Below the pieces are notes generated by a model, which saw only the letters and a program-made list of their open reading frames with translations, was not told the origin of the DNA and ran no database searches. From positions 124,001-188,000 of the forward strand of contig JAHCHO010000006.1 of the NCBI GenBank assembly GCA_026129685.1: a stretch of DNA of 64,000 nt. The letters are read 5' to 3'. The first letter of the stretch is position 1; each line of letters starts with the position of its first letter. The stretch is from Fimbriimonadaceae bacterium. Lineage in GTDB: Bacteria; Armatimonadota; Fimbriimonadia; Fimbriimonadales; Fimbriimonadaceae. The position numbers and the translations under genes were made by a program. This document shows, piece after piece, positions 60,330 through 64,000 of the stretch.

Positions 60330-63101
60330 CTAGCCCCGACCCGGGTCGATCTTGGCCGCGACGGCTTTGACCATTGGGTCCGGATCGCTTCGAAGAGCCA
60401 GCAGGTCCGTGCGAAACTCCGCCGGGCATCGGCCGTTCAACGCCTGCATGGCCTGGACCTTGACCCCCGGGCGAACGTCTTTCAGATACTTCGCCGCCGC
60501 TCGCAGGCAGTCCGCATCGCCGAGGCGACCGAGCAGTTCGAGGCCGACCCTCACCGATCGCTCGTCCGCGACCCGCGTGTACCGATCCGCCGTCTGCTTC
60601 GCCAAAGCCGGCGACTGCGCGACCAGTTCGAGCGCCGCCTTACGGATCGGAAGCTCGGGGCTCAGGAGCAACGCCTCGCCGGTCGAGTAGGCGGCCGGAT
60701 CGGCGATCTCCGAGAGTGAGATCACCGCGTTCTGCGCCGTCAGCCGGTCCGGTTGTCCCGCCAGCAGCATGAGTTCTTGCACCACCGACGAAACCGTGGC
60801 GGGCGGAACCTGGGCCTTCCCTTCGCCGCCGATCACCGCCCCCGCCGCTCGTGCCGCCGCCCGACGGTGAACCGGATTGCGCAGCGCCGCGCTCAGGTAC
60901 GGGGCCGCCGCCGAGACCTTCGAGGTGACCACGAGCGACAGCGCGTTCCGTGCCTCCCCCACGTTCGGGCTCGCGATCTTGGGGGCGAGCGCCTTGCGCG
61001 CGTCCTCCCCCAGCGCCGAAACCATCGCCGTGAAAGCCCGCAACTGGAGTCGGTCCGCCGTGCCGAGCTTTCGATCCAGCATCCACTCGAAGGCCGGCAT
61101 CCCGATCCCGATCAGACGGTCGGTGTTGGCCTGCACGTCCTTCTGCGCCGTCCCCACCCCCCACTGGGTCGCCAGCGCGTACACACGCTCCAGTTCTCCG
61201 TCCGTTGGACGGGCCAGGCTCCCCGGATGGGGCTGCACCCGGTTCACCGGTTCCGTCGCCCCGACGGGACCGGGCTGGGTGGTCGCCGCGTCGTAGGCCA
61301 CCCCCCACACCCCGCCGAGCGCGGCTTGCCCGTCCCCGACCCCGCCTCGATACAGGTCGGGGCCGTTCAGGTCGACGAAGACCCCCAACGAACCGCTCGA
61401 CCTCGATGGATTGCCGAAGCCGGCGGGTCCGTTGTATCGGTCCTCGCCCTCCGCATCGATGAAGATCCCCAGTCCGTTGGCGTTGCCCAAGCCCGGGCGG
61501 GAGTCACGGGCCGAGTAGAGGTCCGAGCCCGCTCGGTCGAGCAGAAAGGCCACCCCATAGTCGTGGCCGATCGCGTGGGCCGCGCCGAACTTGGTCGAAT
61601 ACGCGTCGTCCCCCGCCAGGTCGAAGAGGTACGCCCCCGTCATGTGCATCGCGCTCGCCTGGGCGTAGTGGTAGGCCGAGTACGTGTCGTGCCCGGCTTG
61701 GTCGTAGAGCGTGCCCAGCGAAAACCAGTAGGACGCCGCCTGGCAGTACGTCTCGCCTAGGTAGGCGTCGTCGCCCTCCCCGTCCGTCACGAGACCGATG
61801 CCTCCGCTCACCCCGCCCGTGTCCTCGCGATAGCCGCTTCCGAACCCCTGCGCGAACGAGTAGTGAACGTCGGCGAAAAGAGGCGAGTTGAGGATCAGGC
61901 CCCCCGCGCGATAGACGTCCGCGCCCTTCGTGTCTACCAGCCACCCGACGCCCTGGGTCCGTGCCGCCCCCTGGGCGTAGAGTTCGGCGTCGTAGCGGTC
62001 GCTTCCGCCCGCATCCACCAATAGGCCGATCCCAAACTGGCCGAAGCCCTGGCACAACGTGTCCGAAACGCGGTCGTCCTGTCCGGACTCGTCCACGAAG
62101 AGCCCCACCCCCGCGAGGCCCGCGCCCATGGCGAGCGATCGGGTCCGGTAGGTGTCGTTCCCGCCGCCGTCATAGGCGATGCCCACCCCGACCAGACCCG
62201 CGCCCAGATTGAGGTCCCCAACTTCGTACACGTCGTTCCCGTCGAGATCGATGAGCACCGAGCAGTAGCCGACGCCCGCCCCGTGTCGGCCCACGTACCG
62301 GTCGTCTCCACCCAGGTCGAGCGTCAGCATCGCGTTCGTGTCGGTGTGCAGTTCGGCGTCCTTCCCCCCCACCACGATCGGGATGCCGTCCACCACGAAG
62401 CGAGTCGCCCTGATCTCGGAGAACTGGTTGGTCATCCGCCGGAGATCCGTGACGCAAGCCTCCACGACCGACGCGAGCGAGGCCGCCGCGCCCGCAATCC
62501 GGGCCAAGTCCACCTTCGCCACCAGCCCGAACACCCGCGCTCGGTCCTTGCTCGCGTTCTTCACGAACGAAAACGTGACGCCCGCCTCCTCGACCGCCAG
62601 GCCGGGAAGGCTGTCGATCAAGAGTCTTCGCTCTTCCGGCGTCAGCGTCGCCGTCGCCCGCTTCACCTCCTCGTTCCCCGCCTTGATGGCGGCGACCAAG
62701 CGCGCCACGACCGGCCTAACGGGCCCCAAGTTCGCGGGAACCGCGTTGAGCATCGTGGATGACGCCTCCGGATAGACCCCCGGCGACCCGGTGCCTCCGA
62801 GGAGAGTGCGCGCGGTCGCCAGAATCCGGGAAGGCCGCTGGCTCAGCGCCTCGCGATGAAGCGCCATCAAGCGATCCGCCGCGTCGAGCGGCTTGTCGAG
62901 CGACAGATTTACCAGATCGAGGCGCCCCGGATCGGCGAAGGGCTTCCGCTCGAACTCAAGGTCCTTGAGCGTCATGTTCCCCACGAATAACGCCCGCTCG
63001 ACCCCGCGCCGCTCCGCTTCGCTCAACTGGGCGGACCCCAGGGGAACGAGGGCCACGAGCGCGACCAAACCGACGATCCTCAATCGAGTTGCCATAAGCA
63101 T
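60330..63101 (-). CDS. Secreted beta-repeat protein with C-terminal HEAT-like region
   Basis: A 923-residue exported protein of unknown function. The signal peptide is within the first 25 residues (RIVGLVALVALVPLGSAQ). After a helical N-terminal region, about residues 255-590 contain a tandem repeat of the form LxDxxGxDxYxxxxxAxGxGxxGxG (LDLGGDDRYVGRHGAGVGY, LIDLDGNDVYEVGDLNLGAG, LFVDESGQDDRVSDTLCQGF). This suggests a calcium- or carbohydrate-binding beta solenoid. The C-terminal 300 residues are HEAT-like helices (AKYLKDVRPGVKVQAMQAL). The start region offers ATG 63101 and 63095; both overlap the end of the upstream phosphoglycerate mutase-like gene. Its stop is three bases from that of the HerA-like gene. 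Confidence 0.7.
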   Translation of the reverse strand: MLMATRLRIVGLVALVALVPLGSAQLSEAERRGVERALFVGNMTLKDLEFERKPFADPGRLDLVNLSLDKPLDAADRLMALHREALSQRPSRILATARTLLGGTGSPGVYPEASSTMLNAVPANLGPVRPVVARLVAAIKAGNEEVKRATATLTPEERRLLIDSLPGLAVEEAGVTFSFVKNASKDRARVFGLVAKVDLARIAGAAASLASVVEACVTDLRRMTNQFSEIRATRFVVDGIPIVVGGKDAELHTDTNAMLTLDLGGDDRYVGRHGAGVGYCSVLIDLDGNDVYEVGDLNLGAGLVGVGIAYDGGGNDTYRTRSLAMGAGLAGVGLFVDESGQDDRVSDTLCQGFGQFGIGLLVDAGGSDRYDAELYAQGAARTQGVGWLVDTKGADVYRAGGLILNSPLFADVHYSFAQGFGSGYREDTGGVSGGIGLVTDGEGDDAYLGETYCQAASYWFSLGTLYDQAGHDTYSAYHYAQASAMHMTGAYLFDLAGDDAYSTKFGAAHAIGHDYGVAFLLDRAGSDLYSARDSRPGLGNANGLGIFIDAEGEDRYNGPAGFGNPSRSSGSLGVFVDLNGPDLYRGGVGDGQAALGGVWGVAYDAATTQPGPVGATEPVNRVQPHPGSLARPTDGELERVYALATQWGVGTAQKDVQANTDRLIGIGMPAFEWMLDRKLGTADRLQLRAFTAMVSALGEDARKALAPKIASPNVGEARNALSLVVTSKVSAAAPYLSAALRNPVHRRAAARAAGAVIGGEGKAQVPPATVSSVVQELMLLAGQPDRLTAQNAVISLSEIADPAAYSTGEALLLSPELPIRKAALELVAQSPALAKQTADRYTRVADERSVRVGLELLGRLGDADCLRAAAKYLKDVRPGVKVQAMQALNGRCPAEFRTDLLALRSDPDPMVKAVAAKIDPGRG
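61335..62320 (-). repeat. Tandem Gly/Asp/Tyr coding repeats of a beta-solenoid type
   Basis: This part of the secreted protein gene encodes roughly ten imperfect repeats sharing G-x-D-x-Y at a turn and G-x-G-[LVI] strands, for example LIDLDGNDVYEVGDLNLGAG, LLVDAGGSDRYDAELYAQGA, LVTDGEGDDAYLGETYCQAA and LLDRAGSDLYSARDSRPG. Period is about 22-45 residues. At DNA level the copies are diverged. Confidence 0.75.
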
Positions 63102-64000
63102 CCAGCTTCCACCGTATCCGAAACGGTGCGACGAGCCACGCGCCGATCCTCGAGGCCACGCTCGTCGAACGGAATCGCGTTGCGCTCGCGGCCTGGGCTT
63201 TCGTACCACAATGCCAGCCCGTCGTGCCCCGCCTCTTGGTTCGCAGGGGCCACGACTAACAGACGGATCGGCTCGGCCAAAGAACGCTCGAAGATGGGCG
63301 CCAGCCACTCACGATCCCATTCCTGCACCCACCGCTCCAACTCGTCCCGTTTCGATTCCGCCCGAAGCGCCGCCGGCATCTCGTCCACGACGAAAGTCAG
63401 GGACCGCTCGAGGCACCCCTGGGCGGACGACCTCAACGTCGCCGACAGCCCGCGCCCCGAGGTCAACGGCACCGGCCGGTAGCCTACGAGCCGCGACAGG
63501 CCCCGCGTTCGTAAGGACCTGGATTCCACCCAAGCCGGCTCTCCCCGTTCGATCGCCAGATTCGGCAACCGTCCGCGAACCCCCTGGCCCCACGGCCACA
63601 ACACGTTCAGCGGCGGCAACCCCTCTTCGCGGCGACGCCGGTTGAACTCGAGTTCGTCCAGCAGGTTGACCGAGTCGTCGATGAAGCGTCGCAACAGCGT
63701 CGCCCCGTCCCCTTCCGGAAAACGTCCCTCGATCCGGCCGCCCGCCAACGCGTCCGGGCGGGTCGTCGCCAATTCGAGCGAACCGTCCTCCCAGACCAGT
63801 CCGTGGTCCAAGCCGCTTCCCGCCACGAACGTGAGCGTCCGCGTGTTCAACCGTCCTGCCGCCGCGACGATCGCCGTCCGCTCCGCCTCGCTCGGCGACC
63901 CGGCGGGTCTCGCGGCGCACCCGTCGTGCAGCGAGAGCACCGACGCGTGGAAATGCACCGAACGATCCGGCGGGTCCGCCCCCATCGCGGCCACGACCAA
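63080..64000 (-). CDS. ApgM-type cofactor-independent phosphoglycerate mutase, C-terminal part (cut by window edge)
   Basis: The frame is open at the window edge and ends at TGA 63082-63080, giving about 306 residues of the C-terminal part. The pattern matches archaeal-type 2,3-bisphosphoglycerate-independent phosphoglycerate mutases of the alkaline-phosphatase superfamily: FTVAG-like sensor region (LTFVAGSGLDHGLVW), GGRIEGRFPEGDGATLLR, the segment VNLLDELEFNRRRREEGLPP and the diagnostic NVLWPWGQGVRG. It would interconvert 2- and 3-phosphoglycerate in glycolysis. A closing segment with WLAPIFERSLAEPIRLLVVA, EAGHDGLALWYESP and VSDTVEAGCLWQLD differs from the usual ApgM end. Active-site N-terminal residues lie outside the window. 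Confidence 0.65.
   Translation of the reverse strand: MVVAAMGADPPDRSVHFHASVLSLHDGCAARPAGSPSEAERTAIVAAAGRLNTRTLTFVAGSGLDHGLVWEDGSLELATTRPDALAGGRIEGRFPEGDGATLLRRFIDDSVNLLDELEFNRRRREEGLPPLNVLWPWGQGVRGRLPNLAIERGEPAWVESRSLRTRGLSRLVGYRPVPLTSGRGLSATLRSSAQGCLERSLTFVVDEMPAALRAESKRDELERWVQEWDREWLAPIFERSLAEPIRLLVVAPANQEAGHDGLALWYESPGRERNAIPFDERGLEDRRVARRTVSDTVEAGCLWQLD

Noticed and set aside
1-64000. Prophage, insertion sequence, integrase or toxin-antitoxin module
   Set aside because: No transposase, integrase, terminase, terminal inverted repeat or target duplication was recognised, and codon style is uniform across the window.

Overview
The window is a GC-rich (roughly two-thirds G+C), gene-dense bacterial chromosome segment with about 50 protein genes on both strands. 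No rRNA, tRNA, CRISPR array, insertion sequence or phage gene was recognised. The gene content suggests a free-living, Gram-negative-type heterotroph: a PEP-CTERM protein, a dockerin-tailed secreted metalloprotease, a very large outer-membrane-barrel candidate, CsgG-like and STN-domain envelope proteins, a single fused SecDF, an EF-G2 paralogue and a SelB. This mix, together with many GTG starts and small sugar-utilisation clusters, fits Armatimonadota (Fimbriimonadia-like) best. That placement is inference from gene style, not a phylogenetic result.

Layout, left to right. 1-5.5 kb: fragment of a secreted protein, a hairpin-rich leader, a regulator with its HTH ahead of PAS and GAF domains, rimO, a small c-type haem protein interrupted by an in-frame amber stop, a secreted protein with an internal duplication, a fasciclin protein and a FucU/RbsD-type mutarotase. 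5.5-16.8 kb: GH10 xylanase, a fused alpha/beta 2-oxoacid dehydrogenase E1, a 1351-residue metalloprotease/beta-helix/dockerin protein with an exact 174-bp repeat period, gamma-glutamyltransferase, an NAD(P)-binding protein and a PEP-CTERM protein with a consensus promoter and terminator. 16.8-28.7 kb: uvrC, a secreted protein with a pseudopilin-like tail, an AraC regulator, a HEAT-like/CHAD overlapping pair, secDF, a solute-binding-protein/permease fusion and a stand-alone receiver protein. 28.9-37.4 kb: dxs, a lipoprotein hydrolase, a PhzF-type isomerase, a CsgG-like protein, then a minus-strand set of ECF sigma factor, SDR oxidoreductase and two M16 peptidase-like proteins.

37.4-51.4 kb: a probable D-apionate-lactonase-like protein, EF-G2, an anti-sigma-like membrane protein with an STN-domain partner, a small membrane protein, a beta-CASP metallohydrolase, phenylalanine 4-hydroxylase, a tightly overlapping sugar operon (isomerase/epimerase, Gfo/Idh/MocA dehydrogenase, second isomerase/epimerase, nucleotidyltransferase) and convergent selB. 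51.4-64 kb: the 1166-residue outer membrane candidate, DinB, a small anchored protein, a GNAT acetyltransferase, a two-gene HerA-like ATPase/NurA-like nuclease operon behind a good sigma-70 promoter, a secreted beta-repeat/HEAT protein and the C-terminal part of an ApgM-type phosphoglycerate mutase.

Two themes recur. First, -10-like hexamers lie only about 4-9 bases before several start codons, suggesting leaderless transcripts. Second, convergent neighbours repeatedly share their stop codons in 4-8 bp overlaps. The most notable local features are the HerA/NurA-like pair with its unusual P-loop, the amber-interrupted cytochrome, the transporter fusion, and an M16 gene whose signal peptide lies upstream of any standard start codon.
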